Positions 8,857-18,259 of a DNA stretch of 64,000 nt are shown in pieces. The first letter of the stretch is position 1. Every line of letters starts with the position of its first letter. The position numbers and the translations under genes are program-made. The notes beneath the pieces are model-generated. The model worked only from the letters and a program-made list of their open reading frames with translations. It was not told where the DNA came from and did not search any database. Source of the stretch: Maribacter antarcticus DSM 21422 (GTDB lineage Bacteria > Bacteroidota > Bacteroidia > Flavobacteriales > Flavobacteriaceae); the NCBI RefSeq assembly GCF_000621125.1, contig NZ_JHZC01000007.1:1-64000 (forward strand), written 5' to 3'.

Positions 8857-9271
8857 ATGCAGGTTTGGATACTATTTTATTCCGTTTTGTTTGCGCTAGG
8901 TTCTGTTCTAGCCTATGTAGCGTGACCATATTACCAAAAAAAGCCAAGACTTATTGAATTAAGGGGAACGAACTCCTGCAGACATGGTAGCCCATAAAAT
9001 AGCTCAAGGAAAAAATGGAACCTTGTACGCACCCATATTCGAATTTAAAAACCGTTCTCAAGAACTACGCAACTTCACCAGTAGTCTAAATAGTAAGCCA
9101 GCTCGGTATGAAATGGACGAAAAGGTAAAAATTATTTACGATAGCCGGAATCCATATCAGCTAATGGTTCTTTCTTTCTGGGTATTGTATCGTTGGTGCG
9201 TTATCTTACTTAGGATGGCAAGACCACTTTTAATTATAGGCGGAGCATGCTTGCTCTTTATAAATCGGTAA
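8857..9271 (+). pseudogene. Decayed DUF3592 membrane-protein gene
   Basis: Two frames together make one DUF3592 protein. From 8857 the frame reads MQVWILFYSVLFALGSVLAY (first membrane helix), meets TGA at 8923-8925, and continues as PYYQKKPRLIEL. Near 8960-8966 the coherent frame jumps, and from 8963 it reads GERTPADMVAHKIAQG, then YAPIFEFKN, KVKIIYDSRNPYQ and a final helix up to the stop at 9271. The order G-x-T-x-A, Y-x-P-x-F-x-F and Y-D-x-x-N-P is the DUF3592 pattern. So there is one nonsense codon plus one indel. The 95-codon piece from 8984 is not an intact gene. Confidence 0.75.
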
Positions 9272-9448
9272 AATTATTGAGCCTTGCCAGAGAAGGGTCT
9301 ATTCACCCGCAATTAACATACTAATTACCCGTACGCTAAACCCGTGTTACATTATTACACTATTGTGGGTACTGCAATAGTTATGTTCTACAACAAAATA
9401 CTATTTAAAAGTCCTACCTTTAAGGATGAATTATATTTAATCGAACCC

Positions 9449-10666
9449 ATGAAAATCCTTAACATAAAAAATACGCTTGGTTTACTGCTATTGACGGTAG
9501 CCATAAGTTGTGGCGAAACCAAGCCCGAAACACAAACGGAGACCGCTCAAAATTGGTATAAGGGAAACCTGCATACCCATTCCTATTGGAGTGACGGAGA
9601 CGAATTTCCGGAAGTAATTCTAGATTGGTACAAGTCCCGCGAGTATCAATTTATGGCCTTATCTGACCACAACACCATTGCTGACGGTGAAAAATGGGTG
9701 ACTATTCGGGAGGATTCAATTTATAAAAATTCTTTTCAAAACTATCTTAGGGCCTATGGTCCAGATTGGGTAGAATATAAAATAGACTCAGGAAAAACTT
9801 TAGTAAAGTTGAAAGCTTATGAAGAATACCGGGATAAACTAGAAGAGAAAGGAGCCTTCCTAGTAATCAGGTCAGAAGAAATCACTGACAAATATGAAGA
9901 CAAGCCCATTCATATGAATGCGACTAACATTCAAGAAAAAATAGAACCTATGGGTGGTGCGAACGTTGCAGAGGTGATGCAAAATAATATAAATCAAGTT
10001 CTTGAACAGCGGAAGAGAACCGGTGTTCCTATGATACCGCACATCAATCACCCTAACTTTCATTACAGTATTACCCTTGATGATATGATTTCATTAAAGG
10101 GGGAACGTTTTTTTGAAGTATACAATGGGCATCCCGCTGTTCATAATATGGGTGACTCCACGCGTATCTCTACTGAAGAAATGTGGGACCTTATCAATAT
10201 ATCCTATTTGAAAAACGACAAACCTTTGATGTATGGGCTTGCAACAGACGATTCGCACCATTATCACAATAAAGGAAAATCATGGAGTAATGCAGGAAGA
10301 GGTTGGGTAATGGTGCAAGCAGATACACTCTCTGCTGTAAGTTTAATTAATTCATTAGAATCAGGAAATTTTTACTCCAGCACCGGTGTCGAACTTAAAA
10401 CCTTGACCTACCAGAACAATACAATTTCTGTTGAGATTGAACCAGAGCTTGGTGTTACCTATGAAATAAGCTTTATTGGATGTAAAAAAGGCCAAACCCA
10501 GACTGAAACGTTGAGCGTAGTAAATGAATCCGTAGCAGCGTTTGAAATTACGGAAGATTTGCTTTTTGCAAGATGTAAGGTTACATCCTCCAAGTTGCAA
10601 GAAAACCCTATAGAAAATATACGATATGAAATGGCTTGGTCTCAACCGGTAACACCCACCGAATAA
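9449..10666 (+). CDS. PHP-domain metal-dependent hydrolase, lipoprotein
   Basis: I choose the ATG 9449, where a lipoprotein signal starts (LLLTVAISC, acylated Cys21); an upstream in-frame reading from 9344 lacks sense. The 405-residue protein has the PHP signature NLHTHSYWSDGD (40-51), then ALSDHN, later MIPHINHPNFHY and LATDDSHHYHN, which supply the metal ligands. PHP enzymes hydrolyse phosphoesters. A secreted lipid-anchored version probably acts in the periplasm or on the surface on an unknown phosphorylated substrate. Confidence 0.85.
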   Translation: MKILNIKNTLGLLLLTVAISCGETKPETQTETAQNWYKGNLHTHSYWSDGDEFPEVILDWYKSREYQFMALSDHNTIADGEKWVTIREDSIYKNSFQNYLRAYGPDWVEYKIDSGKTLVKLKAYEEYRDKLEEKGAFLVIRSEEITDKYEDKPIHMNATNIQEKIEPMGGANVAEVMQNNINQVLEQRKRTGVPMIPHINHPNFHYSITLDDMISLKGERFFEVYNGHPAVHNMGDSTRISTEEMWDLINISYLKNDKPLMYGLATDDSHHYHNKGKSWSNAGRGWVMVQADTLSAVSLINSLESGNFYSSTGVELKTLTYQNNTISVEIEPELGVTYEISFIGCKKGQTQTETLSVVNESVAAFEITEDLLFARCKVTSSKLQENPIENIRYEMAWSQPVTPTE

Positions 10667-10740
10667 AACAGCAGATCAACACAGGTAAATTATCAATTTC
10701 GTTTTAAAGAATCCCTACCTTTACGGCTCAATAGTTGATT

Positions 10741-11190
10741 ATGAGCAATATTCGAATTACCAAACAATTTAGTTTTGAAACCGGTCACGCCCTGTATGGA
10801 TATGACGGAAAATGCCGTAATGTACACGGACATAGCTATAAACTTTCTGTAACGGTAATTGGGCAACCTATCACCGATACTTCCCATGTGAAATTGGGAA
10901 TGGTCATAGATTTTACTGATTTGAAAAAAATTGTAAAGGAAGAAATTGTAGACAAGTTCGACCACTCCACCGTATTCAATAAAAACACGCCGCATATAGA
11001 ACTGGCAAAAGAACTTACCAATCGCGGCCACAGTGTTATCCTAGCAGATTACCAGCCTACAAGCGAAAATATGGTGATTGATTTTTCAGCAAAGATAATC
11101 GCTAGATTACCAAAGAACATCAAGTTACATTCTTTAAGGCTTCAGGAAACGGAAACCTCATTTGCCGAGTGGTACGGCAGCGATAACTAA
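10741..11190 (+). CDS. queD: 6-carboxy-5,6,7,8-tetrahydropterin synthase (QueD)
   Basis: A 149-residue enzyme that turns 7,8-dihydroneopterin triphosphate into 6-carboxytetrahydropterin in the queuosine/7-deazaguanine pathway. The zinc histidines H16 (ETGHALYG), H29 and H31 (NVHGHSY) and catalytic C25 are present, as is the C-terminal ETETSFAEWY. I start at ATG 10741 rather than TTG 10735. It lies 42 bp upstream of lpxH on the same strand, a pairing seen in Flavobacteriia. A TACCTTTA -7-like element lies at about 10717. Confidence 0.95.
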   Translation: MSNIRITKQFSFETGHALYGYDGKCRNVHGHSYKLSVTVIGQPITDTSHVKLGMVIDFTDLKKIVKEEIVDKFDHSTVFNKNTPHIELAKELTNRGHSVILADYQPTSENMVIDFSAKIIARLPKNIKLHSLRLQETETSFAEWYGSDN

Positions 11191-11232
11191 GTGCCATAAT
11201 CACCAAAAGGGGAATTATTATCTTTACTACTG

Positions 11233-12003
11233 ATGACAACCATTACGCTACCAAAAGGAAAAAAAGTATATTTCTCCAGTGACAATCACTTGGGTGCACC
11301 TACTATGGAGCAAAGTTTTCCTCGTGAGAAAAAGTTTGTGGCTTGGTTGGATGAAATCAAAAAAGATGCAGGTGCGATTTTTTTGCTCGGCGACCTATTT
11401 GATTTTTGGATAGATTATAAAACCGTAGTCCCCAAAGGGTTTACAAGGACCTTAGGTAAACTAGCCGAAATTTCAGATTCCGGAATACCCATTTATTTCT
11501 TTGTAGGCAACCATGATCTATGGATGAACGGTTATTTTGAAGAAGAACTCAATATTCCTGTATTTCATAAGCCACAGCAATATACGATAAACGGCACCTC
11601 TTTTTTTATTGGTCATGGCGATGGTCTTGGTCCAGAGGACAATGGCTACAAACGAATGAAAAAAGTGTTTACCAATCCGTTTTGCACCTGGCTGTTCCGT
11701 TGGTTACATCCAGATATTGGTGTTCGGCTGGCACAATACCTATCCGTTAAGAATAAGCTTATTTCAGGCGACGAAGACGCAAAATTTTTAGGTGAGGATA
11801 AAGAATGGTTAGTGCAGTATTGCAAACGCAAACTAGATACCCAACACTACAATCATTTTATTTTTGGTCATAGACATCTTCCCTTGGAAATAAAACTTAC
11901 CGAAACATCTAGATACACGAATCTGGGTGACTGGATAAATTACTACACCTATGCCGTTTTTGATGGAGAACAACTACGTCTAGAAACCTTTAAAACAGAT
12001 TAA
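11233..12003 (+). CDS. lpxH: UDP-2,3-diacylglucosamine diphosphatase (LpxH-type)
   Basis: A 256-residue calcineurin-like phosphoesterase with the family metal motifs in order: SSDNHLG (15-21), LGDLFDFW, FVGNHDLWM, GHGDGLG and FGHRHLPLE. It hydrolyses UDP-2,3-diacylglucosamine to lipid X in lipid A synthesis at the inner face of the cytoplasmic membrane. It follows queD by 42 bp. The gap downstream (12004-12129) to the converging DsbA-like gene has only a loose AACAAAT/ATTTGTT inverted repeat. Confidence 0.9.
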   Translation: MTTITLPKGKKVYFSSDNHLGAPTMEQSFPREKKFVAWLDEIKKDAGAIFLLGDLFDFWIDYKTVVPKGFTRTLGKLAEISDSGIPIYFFVGNHDLWMNGYFEEELNIPVFHKPQQYTINGTSFFIGHGDGLGPEDNGYKRMKKVFTNPFCTWLFRWLHPDIGVRLAQYLSVKNKLISGDEDAKFLGEDKEWLVQYCKRKLDTQHYNHFIFGHRHLPLEIKLTETSRYTNLGDWINYYTYAVFDGEQLRLETFKTD

Positions 12004-12129
12004 AATACTATTTAATTAAAGAACAAATACCTTACCTCTCGAATGTCTTGCCCTATTTGTTAATGCTTTGAACCAAAAAATAAATAAAATATTGGTGTCT
12101 AAAAGTGAGGGGGTCACGAGCGAAATGTA

Positions 12130-12819
12130 CTAACAATCCTCGCCATCAATACCACAGTTTTCTCCATTTTCAAAAACACGCACTGGAGCAACTTGCTGGA
12201 ATGCTTCTAGAAAAACGGAACTAGACTGTGCTCCACTAATACCGTGTTTATTATTGATAATAAAAAAAGGTACGCCCGAAACACCTAGTTTTTGGTAGTG
12301 AGCAATTTCTTGCTTTACTATATAAGCAATATTATCATCCCCAATAATACCTTGTGTTTTTTCGGAATCCCAACCAAATTCAGTCATTATCGTAGTTAAA
12401 ATTTCCACATTATTCAAGTGTAAGTTTTCTGTAAAATAAGCAAATAAGAAGCGTTCTTTTAGTTGCTCCTTAAACCCTTCTTCCCCTGCTACATGCAACA
12501 ATTGGTGCAAAGGCAAGGTATTTACCGCTAACCATTGTTTTCCAAAATCAAAATCGATACCCAGTTCTGCGCCAACCTGTGCAATACGGTCGGTCATAGT
12601 CTTAGTTTGTTCTAAGTCACCAAATTTAGAAGTAAGATACACATCTCGGTCATACCCTGAAGCAGGAATAGTGGGGTCTAATTGAAACGGATGCCATGTA
12701 ACTTCCACAGGCGCACCCTTCCATTGCGCCAAAGCGGCTTCTAATCTTCGTTTTCCAATATAGCACCAAGGGCAAGCCACATCGGAGACTACAGCTATCG
12801 TTATAGGTTCTTGTTGCAT
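12130..12819 (-). CDS. DsbA-family (FrnE-like) thiol oxidoreductase
   Basis: A 229-residue protein with the thioredoxin-fold active site CPWC at 16-19 near the N-terminus (SDVACPWCYIG), an inserted helical domain, and the cis-Pro loop GVSGVPFFIINN near 187-198. There is no signal peptide, so it is cytoplasmic like FrnE/YwbO proteins, which are linked to oxidative stress or polyketide tailoring. The C-terminus carries two extra cysteines (CGIDGEDC), a possible extra redox or metal site. Confidence 0.9.
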   Translation of the reverse strand: MQQEPITIAVVSDVACPWCYIGKRRLEAALAQWKGAPVEVTWHPFQLDPTIPASGYDRDVYLTSKFGDLEQTKTMTDRIAQVGAELGIDFDFGKQWLAVNTLPLHQLLHVAGEEGFKEQLKERFLFAYFTENLHLNNVEILTTIMTEFGWDSEKTQGIIGDDNIAYIVKQEIAHYQKLGVSGVPFFIINNKHGISGAQSSSVFLEAFQQVAPVRVFENGENCGIDGEDC

Positions 12820-13002
12820 TTTTTTAATTTATCTTTTAGTCTGGTCTTTATTTGAAAACTAACAGGTAAAGGAAAAGATAGGTTTACTTCAATGTAATAT
12901 GGAAGTCCAAGCAAAAAATATGTAGGATGGAATGATAGTGCCTATGTTCTTATGTTTAACATATGTTGGGGAATAAAAATTTATTCAGTGTGGCTACTTG
13001 TT

Positions 13003-13040
13003 AAAAAAAGAACCCCTTCAAACTGATTGAAAGGGTTCTT
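13003..13040 (-). terminator. Intrinsic terminator of the cytochrome c gene
   Basis: Read on the minus strand, AAGAACCCTTTCAA pairs with TTGAAGGGGTTCTT around a short loop, followed by seven T (the A run at 13003-13009). It lies 20 bp after the stop of the cytochrome gene. Confidence 0.85.
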
Positions 13041-13059
13041 ATACATCTATAATATGTAC

Positions 13060-13539
13060 TTATATCGTTCGTAGATACTCAGCAACGTTTCTTGTTTCTT
13101 CCTCACTGAGGTTTTGATTGAGCATAATTGCGTTATTGTATTCTTTAAGGAGGGCTTTTGCAATTGGATCCTTCTTCAGCATTCCATCAGGATTTATAAT
13201 CATGTTCAGTACCCATTCCGGACTTCTGCGGTCGTACACTCCTTTAAGAGCTGGTCCTATCATACGCTGTTCGGCCATGTGACAAGCCGTGCATATCGCT
13301 TGGAATTTCGCTTGGCCTGCACTTGCCATTTCCGTATTAATTTCGTTATCAAAAGTTACAGATGTAAAGGGGCCTACTCCTTTGTTATCCATATCCACAG
13401 GAACACCCGCAGAAGCTACTTCTTTTTTTACTTCTTTTTTGGCACGGTTCATTTCAAAACCATTCTTTTTTTCTTCCTTCTTTTCTCCACAGCTGAGCAT
13501 TAAGGCACCTAGGGCTACTAACGTAAATAATTTTCGCAT
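13060..13539 (-). CDS. Cytochrome c lipoprotein
   Basis: A 159-residue exported protein. The signal MRKLFTLVALGALMLSC puts a lipobox Cys at 17, followed by a Lys/Glu-rich linker and a class I cytochrome c domain from about 70. Haem is bound at CTACH (83-87), with Met of RMIGPAL as the likely sixth ligand and the closing helix EEETRNVAEYLRTI. It would carry electrons on the periplasmic membrane face, possibly to a terminal oxidase or reductase not present in this window. It stands alone with its own terminator. Confidence 0.93.
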   Translation of the reverse strand: MRKLFTLVALGALMLSCGEKKEEKKNGFEMNRAKKEVKKEVASAGVPVDMDNKGVGPFTSVTFDNEINTEMASAGQAKFQAICTACHMAEQRMIGPALKGVYDRRSPEWVLNMIINPDGMLKKDPIAKALLKEYNNAIMLNQNLSEEETRNVAEYLRTI

Positions 13540-13880
13540 TTTTTACTTAATTTTATTCGTTTTTTTTTTAACTAGATAGTAAGATACGAATTTTTATGAT
13601 TGAGGATGTTTAAAACATTGTTGTAATACGCTTTAAAATTTACTGATTCACCACAAGTTCTATCCTAAATCTCTTTAGTTGCTACAACACCAGAATAGAT
13701 TACTCAAAATCATAGGCTCAGCTATTTGTTTTGATATAGTAGAGTACTACAATAATCACTGTGACTCAACTATCACTAATAAATGCGTTAAAAACCAATT
13801 ATTCCCCTTCAAAACCGTGCATATATGCGGTGAGACTTATCCTAAGCTTGAGCACTTGGTAAACTAAGGCAAGCGATTGG
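13540..13880. other. Intergenic, nothing recognised
   Basis: 340 bp between the cytochrome c start and the converging MFS gene end. It contains poly-T tracts just upstream of the cytochrome gene. A 62-codon + frame (13679-13867) has no recognisable feature. Confidence 0.4.
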
Positions 13881-15152
13881 TTAGCTCTCTGCCTCATGGT
13901 CCTCCACATCCTTGGTCAAATCCAAACGTCTAAACGTAGGAGAAACAAATGCAGTAATACCTACGGTTAACAAAGTCATGGTTCCCCCGAATACCACTGC
14001 TGTCACGGTTCCCATAAGCTTTGCTGTCACACCACTTTCAAAAGCGCCTAGTTCATTGGAAGACCCCACGAACATCGAATTTACAGAGGCTACCCTACCC
14101 CGCATATTATCCGGAGTCTTTAACTGGAGGATAGTTTGGCGAATAATCATGGAAACGCCATCCACAGCACCACTCAAAAACAAAGCGATGACAGATAGCC
14201 AAAAATAAGTAGAGAGTCCGAACACAATAATACACACTCCAAAACCAGCTATAGCCCAAAGTAATTTTTTACCCGCTTTTTTATGTAGTGGAAAGCGTGT
14301 AGCACCCAACATAGTAATGGCTGCTCCAACAGCAGGAGCTGCACGTAAAACACCAAAGCCCTCTGAACCTACTTGAAGAATATCTTGCGCAAAAATAGGT
14401 AACAAAGCTACTGCTCCCCCAAAAAGCACGGCAATCATATCCAACGTCAACGCTCCAAAAACCGCCTTTGTTTTGAACACAAAATTTAGTCCTTCCCTTA
14501 AGCTTTCAAAAACGGGCTCCCCAATTTTGGGATTTAGAATGGGTTTTTTGTCGATTTGAAACAACAACAATAAAGCCATTACCGAAAACCCAACAATAAC
14601 ACACATAGACCAATGCACCCCAATAAAGCTAATAGAAAATCCTGCCAGGGCCGGACCTAATACTGAGGCCATTTGCCATGTAGAACTACTCCATGTAGCT
14701 GCGTTAGGATATATTTTTTTGGGAACGAGGAGTGCTACTAAAGAAAATATCGTTGGGCCCAAGAAGGCGCGGACCAATCCGCCCAAGAAAACTAAACCAT
14801 AAATCCCATACAATATACTTCTGGTGTCCCATTCGTTTTCCAATCCGGGCCAGCTCAATAAAAATAAGCCTAGACTAATGACTGAAAACCCAAGGATACA
14901 TTTAATCAACAGCGTACGTTTTTCCTTTTGATCTACAATATGGCCAGCAAATAATGCCATCCCTACAGCAGGAATTACTTCCATTAAACCTATAATCCCT
15001 AATGAAAGCGGGTCTTTGGTCATCGTATACACCTGCCATTCTATGACAATGAACTGCATGGACCAAGCAAAGACCATGGCAAAGCGCACCCCTAAAAATA
15101 TATTGAATTCCTTAAAGCGTAATGCTGCGTAAGGGTCTATTGTGTTGCTCAT
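13881..15152 (-). CDS. MFS transporter (enterobactin-exporter-like)
   Basis: A 423-residue, 12-helix major facilitator. The loop 2-3 motif reads GHIVDQKEKR, and the N-terminal FNIFLGVRFAMVFAWSMQ resembles EntS-type exporters and relatives. The substrate is unknown. Its ATG overlaps the stop of the dead VOC gene by the ATGA arrangement (15149-15152), and that gene in turn overlaps recJ. The three once formed a translationally coupled operon, with this as the last gene. Decay of the middle gene may reduce its translation. Confidence 0.9.
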   Translation of the reverse strand: MSNTIDPYAALRFKEFNIFLGVRFAMVFAWSMQFIVIEWQVYTMTKDPLSLGIIGLMEVIPAVGMALFAGHIVDQKEKRTLLIKCILGFSVISLGLFLLSWPGLENEWDTRSILYGIYGLVFLGGLVRAFLGPTIFSLVALLVPKKIYPNAATWSSSTWQMASVLGPALAGFSISFIGVHWSMCVIVGFSVMALLLLFQIDKKPILNPKIGEPVFESLREGLNFVFKTKAVFGALTLDMIAVLFGGAVALLPIFAQDILQVGSEGFGVLRAAPAVGAAITMLGATRFPLHKKAGKKLLWAIAGFGVCIIVFGLSTYFWLSVIALFLSGAVDGVSMIIRQTILQLKTPDNMRGRVASVNSMFVGSSNELGAFESGVTAKLMGTVTAVVFGGTMTLLTVGITAFVSPTFRRLDLTKDVEDHEAES

Positions 15153-15539
15153 GTACTATTTGGTATTTCTATTCTATTTTCTTCCGGATCAATAACAATA
15201 CGTTCATAATAGCCATTACCAAGAATTCTAGCGTTTCCGACAACCATAAATCTGCCATTTCCCAGCTTTTCGGTCAACTTATTTACATTTTTTTTGTTCT
15301 ACGGATACCGCAAAATGACTAGTCCCTAAATATTCTTTTGACCTGTTTCCAATGGTGTGAATCTCTGGTTTTTACATCAAGTCTAACCTGAGGTCATCAT
15401 CAAAAGATAGGAAGTAGAATGAAAAATTCTATATATCATTATCATATTTTTGCCCTGAAGTTCCATCAAACAAATCGGCATAAAAACGAGGTATCAACTC
15501 CAAATCGGATATCCAAATGGCCAAATGCTCTATCTTCAT
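15149..15539 (-). pseudogene. Decayed VOC (glyoxalase/bleomycin-resistance) family gene
   Basis: The minus strand from ATG 15539 reads MKIEHLAIWISDLELIPRFY, then DGTSGQKYDNDI, a TAG (15431-15429), FYFLSFDDDLRLDLM, a TAA (15374-15372), KPEIHTIGNRSKEYLGTSHF and AVSV. After an 8-A run (15288-15295) the frame shifts by one and continues VNKLTEKLG, GNGYYERIVIDPEENRIEI to TGA 15149. This is a full-length VOC fold of about 130 residues with two nonsense codons and one indel. Its ATG overlaps the recJ stop and its TGA overlaps the MFS ATG. Confidence 0.9.
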
Positions 15540-17224
15540 TTTATATCCTTTAATTTTAATTGAAGGCTCACGTTCCCTTTCCATTCGTTCTCATCAATAG
15601 AAAATACCGCGTTAAACGGTTTTCTACTCGTTACCAAGGGTAATTTATCCCCTAGATTAAAGCCAATACCTCCAATTTTATAGCTGTCATTTTGTGTTAC
15701 CGCAAATTTTAAATGTGCTGCATCTTGACCTACGCCTTTAGCATAACCTGTTTCTACTAGATTTTCAGACATAAATGTTGGACTCATATTTCCAGGTCCA
15801 AAGGGTGCAAACTGGCGTAGGATACGCATCAGCTTTGGATTAATATCCTTTAATTCTATAATAGCATCTATGCTAATCTCCGGCACCAGCAACTGAGGGT
15901 CTATAGATTCCTTAACTACTTTTTCAAACTGATGTTTAAAGTTGTTGTACTGACTTTCCAATAAAGTAAGACCCGCTGCATATTTATGTCCCCCAAATTG
16001 TTCTATATAATCAGAACAGCCTTCCAAAGCATTGTACACATCAAAACCTTTTACTGACCTAGCTGATGCAGCCAACTTATCTCCGCTTTTTGTAAATACT
16101 AACGTTGGTCTGTAATACGTTTCGGTTAATCTGGAAGCTACAATACCAATAACACCCTTGTGCCATGTATCTTTATATACCACTGTCGTGAAACCTTCTT
16201 CTTCACGGTTTTCCTGTATCTGAACCAAAGCCTCTTGAGTAATTTCCTGGTCTAATCCCCTACGGTCCGTATTAAACGTTTCTATTTCAGCAGCGAATTT
16301 TGTAGCCTGTTGCATGTCGGTTTCCGTAAGCAAGTTTACTGCATGCTGACCGTGTTTCATCCGTCCTGCTGCATTAATTCGAGGAGCTATTATGAACACT
16401 ACATCAGTAATGGTCAGAGATGCTTTATTTACTTGGTCTATAATCGCTTTAAATCCTATTCTTGGCGCTTCATTGATAACCTGTAAGCCATAAAAAGCCA
16501 ATATTCGATTCTCTCCAGTTATCGGAACAATATCAGCCCCAATTGCAGTTGCCACTAAATCAAGATATTGTGTTTGATCGTAGATGGTCTCCCCTTTTCG
16601 AGAACCCAAAGCCTGTATCAATTTAAAACCCACACCACACCCGCATAATTCATCGTACGGATACTCGCAATCTGCCCTTTTGGGGTCTAAAACAGCAACG
16701 GCATCTGGAAGTTTATCACCCGGTCTGTGGTGGTCACAAATGATAAAATCAATCCCTTTTTCCTTCGCATAGGCGACCTTATCAATCGCCTTTACACCGC
16801 AATCCAATGCTATAATTAGAGAAAAATTATTATCCTCCGCAAAATCAATTCCGGTGTACGAAACCCCATAGCCCTCTCCATACCGATCCGGAATATAAGT
16901 GGCCACATTAGGATAGTAACTTAATAAATAGGAAGACACTAATGAAACTGCCGTAGTGCCATCTACGTCATAATCTCCAAAAACTAACATATTTTCGTTG
17001 TTGGCAATGGCAGTTTCGATTCTGCTCACGGCAATGTCCATATCCATCATCAAAAATGGGTCATGTAAGTCTTCTAATTGTGGCCTAAAGAAATTCTTTG
17101 CCTCTTCGTAAGTAGAAATACCCCGCTGTAATAATAATTGTGCAATCAAATGATTGACCTTCAAGGCTTTCGCCAACTGGTCAATTTGTTCTGTTTCGGG
17201 TTTTGGTTTTATGGTCCAACGCAT
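15536..17224 (-). CDS. recJ: Single-stranded-DNA exonuclease RecJ
   Basis: A 562-residue DHH-family 5'-3' exonuclease for mismatch repair and recombination. The motifs are VFGDYDVDGTTAVSL (motif I region, about residues 80-94), ALDCG, and FIICDHHRPG (DHH). The DHHA1 part has RSVKGFDVYNAL and FGGHKYAAGLTL, followed by an OB-like C-terminus. Its TGA overlaps the ATG of the dead VOC gene downstream, showing the old operon recJ-VOC-MFS. Confidence 0.97.
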   Translation of the reverse strand: MRWTIKPKPETEQIDQLAKALKVNHLIAQLLLQRGISTYEEAKNFFRPQLEDLHDPFLMMDMDIAVSRIETAIANNENMLVFGDYDVDGTTAVSLVSSYLLSYYPNVATYIPDRYGEGYGVSYTGIDFAEDNNFSLIIALDCGVKAIDKVAYAKEKGIDFIICDHHRPGDKLPDAVAVLDPKRADCEYPYDELCGCGVGFKLIQALGSRKGETIYDQTQYLDLVATAIGADIVPITGENRILAFYGLQVINEAPRIGFKAIIDQVNKASLTITDVVFIIAPRINAAGRMKHGQHAVNLLTETDMQQATKFAAEIETFNTDRRGLDQEITQEALVQIQENREEEGFTTVVYKDTWHKGVIGIVASRLTETYYRPTLVFTKSGDKLAASARSVKGFDVYNALEGCSDYIEQFGGHKYAAGLTLLESQYNNFKHQFEKVVKESIDPQLLVPEISIDAIIELKDINPKLMRILRQFAPFGPGNMSPTFMSENLVETGYAKGVGQDAAHLKFAVTQNDSYKIGGIGFNLGDKLPLVTSRKPFNAVFSIDENEWKGNVSLQLKLKDIK

Positions 17225-17382
17225 GGATAAAGTTCAAGTGTCAAGTTCAAAGCTTCATGCCATGGGCATTATTCAAGTTTAAAAAGTACTTAACGACTTT
17301 CGCTTGCGCTTCAAGAATATGAAGTTATTATTTTTTTTCTTTATGATTATCGTAATTATCATGGTTAATTATTCAACTTCAT

Positions 17383-17674
17383 CTAAGAGTATTCTATTTT
17401 TTCACAACAACCGCAATCTACTTTACGCAGTGTTTTTAAGTTCACTATTGATTCTTTTAGTTCTTTAAGACGATTCCTGCTTTGTTGATATAATTGCTAG
17501 CAGAGCCAGCTCCTTGGGGCTCTCCAAAGATTAAAGTAGCACTTCAAGTTAGCTTTAAAGTTGATTTCCAAAGTACAATCCAGTCATGTCTGAGCGTAGA
17601 TTTTCAAAAAACAGGGCTGCGTCAGCAGCAAGCTGAACGAACCTATCTTCCAAGTCATACTTTTTACTCGCCAT
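17383..17674 (-). pseudogene. Decayed four-helix-bundle (S23-type) protein gene
   Basis: From ATG 17674 the minus strand reads MASKKYDLEDRFVQLAADAA, then LFFENLRSDMTGLYFGNQL. One base appears lost near 17547. The next frame reads LKLT, TGA (where GGA is expected), SATLIFGEPQGAGSASNYIN, KAGIVLK. A second lost base near 17461 (AAGAAC for AAGGAAC) shifts to ELKESIVNLKTLRKVDCGCC and a TAG at 17385-17383. The pattern is the flavobacterial four-helix-bundle family. So there are two deletions and one nonsense codon, and the C-terminus is probably also shortened. Confidence 0.8.
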
Positions 17675-17712
17675 TTTAGTAGTGTTCTGCACTTAGCCTT
17701 TACACTTGCGCT

Positions 17713-18141
17713 TTATTTCTTATGGAATACCGTTTTTATCTCCAATTCTGCAAACCTGCGGAACATTTCAATTACTCCACAATACTTATCCACGGAAAGG
17801 TCTACGGCACGTTGTAGCTTTTCTTCGTTTAGATTGGCACCATGGAAATGGTATTCTATAGCAACTTTATCATAATACTTAGGATGCTCATCAGTCAAGT
17901 TAGCAATAGTTTCGATTTGGAAATCATCTACTTCCAGTTTCATTTTTTTAATTAACATAGCTACGTCTAGTCCTGAGCAACCAGCGAGTCCAGAGAGCAT
18001 TAAGGCCTTTGGTCGAAAACCGCTGCCTTCTCCTCCATCTTCGGGACCAACATCTATGTTTACGGTGTGCCCAGATGGATTTGTAGTTTCGAAGGCCATC
18101 CCACCTTTCCATTTCGTTGTAATATGATTTGTTGTCGCCAT
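17713..18141 (-). CDS. OsmC-family protein
   Basis: A 142-residue OsmC/Ohr-fold protein with the two characteristic peroxidatic cysteine sites, LAGCSGLDVAMLIKKM near 50-65 and KYCGVIEMF near 120. Such proteins reduce organic or hydrogen peroxides using thiols. It is divergent from the AhpD-like gene at 18260, with 118 bp between starts, and together they suggest a small peroxide-defence pair. Start at ATG 18141. Confidence 0.93.
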   Translation of the reverse strand: MATTNHITTKWKGGMAFETTNPSGHTVNIDVGPEDGGEGSGFRPKALMLSGLAGCSGLDVAMLIKKMKLEVDDFQIETIANLTDEHPKYYDKVAIEYHFHGANLNEEKLQRAVDLSVDKYCGVIEMFRRFAELEIKTVFHKK

Positions 18142-18259
18142 AATTTTTGTGTTTCTTGTAAAGGATAAAAGTACAACATTTTGATAGCTGTTAAAAGGCT
18201 GGGGGGTACCCCAAATTATAAATTCGCACTTCTTATTTTTAACTTCTAAATTTTAATAA

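Noticed and set aside
13679-13867. 62-codon plus-strand frame
   Set aside because: No recognisable feature and no supporting neighbourhood.
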